64,000 bases of DNA, taken from the NCBI RefSeq assembly GCF_004792295.1, contig NZ_SRRY01000002.1, forward strand, positions 682,001 to 746,000, written 5' to 3'. The first letter of the stretch is position 1. Each line of letters begins with the position of its first letter. The stretch comes from Pseudoalteromonas sp. MEBiC 03607 (lineage in GTDB: Bacteria > Pseudomonadota > Gammaproteobacteria > Enterobacterales > Alteromonadaceae). Shown piece by piece: positions 63,697 to 64,000 of this stretch. The position numbers and the translations under genes are program-made. A model generated the notes under the pieces. The model saw only the letters and a program-made list of their open reading frames with translations, did no database searches and was not told where the DNA came from.

Positions 63697-64000
63697 TTAC
63701 CAAGTCGAACCGGCTTGAATGTAAATAGCATTCTGTTCTGGGCCATGTGCTACATCTAACCCTATGGTAATACCATAATGCTCATCGATGAGATAACGAA
63801 AGCCCGCACCGACTGTATCAATGGTTTCTACCTTTGATAAATCAGAAAAATTATCAGCAGCCCAGCCCATGCCAGTAAACACATTAAGCTTTATTTTATG
63901 GGTGATTTTATAGCTTGCTTCTGCTTCAGTAACAAAAACATCCAAACCTTGATAACGGGTAGCAGACACACCGCGCAGGCTAATACTTGGCGGAATATAA
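63697..64000 (-). CDS. C-terminal part of an Omp85/surface-antigen-like outer-membrane protein (5' beyond window)
   Basis: The reading frame is open from the window end and stops at 63697. It reads YIPPSISLRGVSATRYQG, then alternating beta strands and a terminal Trp (GSTW), as in BamA/TamA-like or related barrel proteins, where the R-G-x-x-x-x-R-Y-x-G type motif near the last strands is common. Only about 101 residues are visible, so family assignment is tentative. Confidence 0.6.
   Translation of the reverse strand, partial: YIPPSISLRGVSATRYQGLDVFVTEAEASYKITHKIKLNVFTGMGWAADNFSDLSKVETIDTVGAGFRYLIDEHYGITIGLDVAHGPEQNAIYIQAGSTW

Noticed and set aside
1..64000. Insertion sequences, prophage or attachment sites
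   Set aside because: No transposase, integrase, terminal inverted repeats or target duplications were recognised anywhere in the window.

Overview
The window looks like a chromosomal segment of a marine gammaproteobacterium, most likely Pseudoalteromonas or a close Alteromonadales relative. This is inferred from the AT-rich sequence, the gene mix (full type VI secretion locus, sugar loci pairing TonB receptors with LacI regulators, SoxR, an orphan ParD-like/methionine aminopeptidase pair) and protein style. It is not proved by a marker gene, and no rRNA or tRNA gene was seen.

Region 1 (1-24878) is a complete type VI secretion system (T6SS). A PpkA-like Ser/Thr kinase (partial, minus strand) diverges from an operon tagH(fha)-tssJ-tssK-tssL-tssM-tagF-pppA. 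A second operon follows: tssA-tssB-tssC-tssC paralog-tagJ-tssE-tssF-tssG-tssH(clpV). Then come hcp, with its own promoter, long leader and terminator, and vgrG. PpkA, PppA, Fha and TagF together indicate threonine-phosphorylation control of firing, as in the Pseudomonas aeruginosa H1 system.

Region 2 (24880-38592) is the effector island. It holds a small unknown protein, a PAAR tip, two unknown proteins (one resembling a degenerate ketoacyl-synthase fold) and a 1490-residue Rhs protein. The variable Rhs C-terminus carries the R / STS / ExE signature of an ADP-ribosyltransferase toxin. The next gene is an ADP-ribosylglycohydrolase with an 85-residue N-terminal extension, an excellent candidate for an enzymatic immunity protein of the Tre1/Tri1 type. 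Gene debris follows, then two paralogous modules of a small beta-rich protein plus a class 3 lipase. One of the small proteins has a signal peptide and the other starts exactly at the equivalent mature end. A multipass membrane protein lies between the modules.

Region 3 (38598-41488) holds an unknown membrane-anchored protein and SoxR, which diverges from a flavodoxin-fold reductase, a periplasmic DsrE-like protein and a GDSL esterase. A clear SoxR box with a 19-bp promoter spacer sits between soxR and the reductase.

Region 4 (41542-55933) contains two sugar-utilisation loci. The trehalose locus has a TonB receptor, LacI regulator, MFS transporter and GH37 trehalase, with two identical operators TGCAAACGTTTGCA. 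A SetA-like MFS exporter follows. The sucrose locus has a TonB receptor, MFS transporter, GH13_18 sucrose phosphorylase and LacI regulator, with two perfect CTTAATCGATTAAG operators and one imperfect copy.

Region 5 (56058-64000) contains a DUF1275 membrane protein, an AraC regulator divergent from an aldehyde dehydrogenase, and a striking array of seven ~78-bp repeats between convergent genes, each carrying two hairpins. It continues with a small exported protein, an S41-type protease, the ParD-like/Map pair, an unknown protein and the C-terminal end of an Omp85-like outer-membrane protein.
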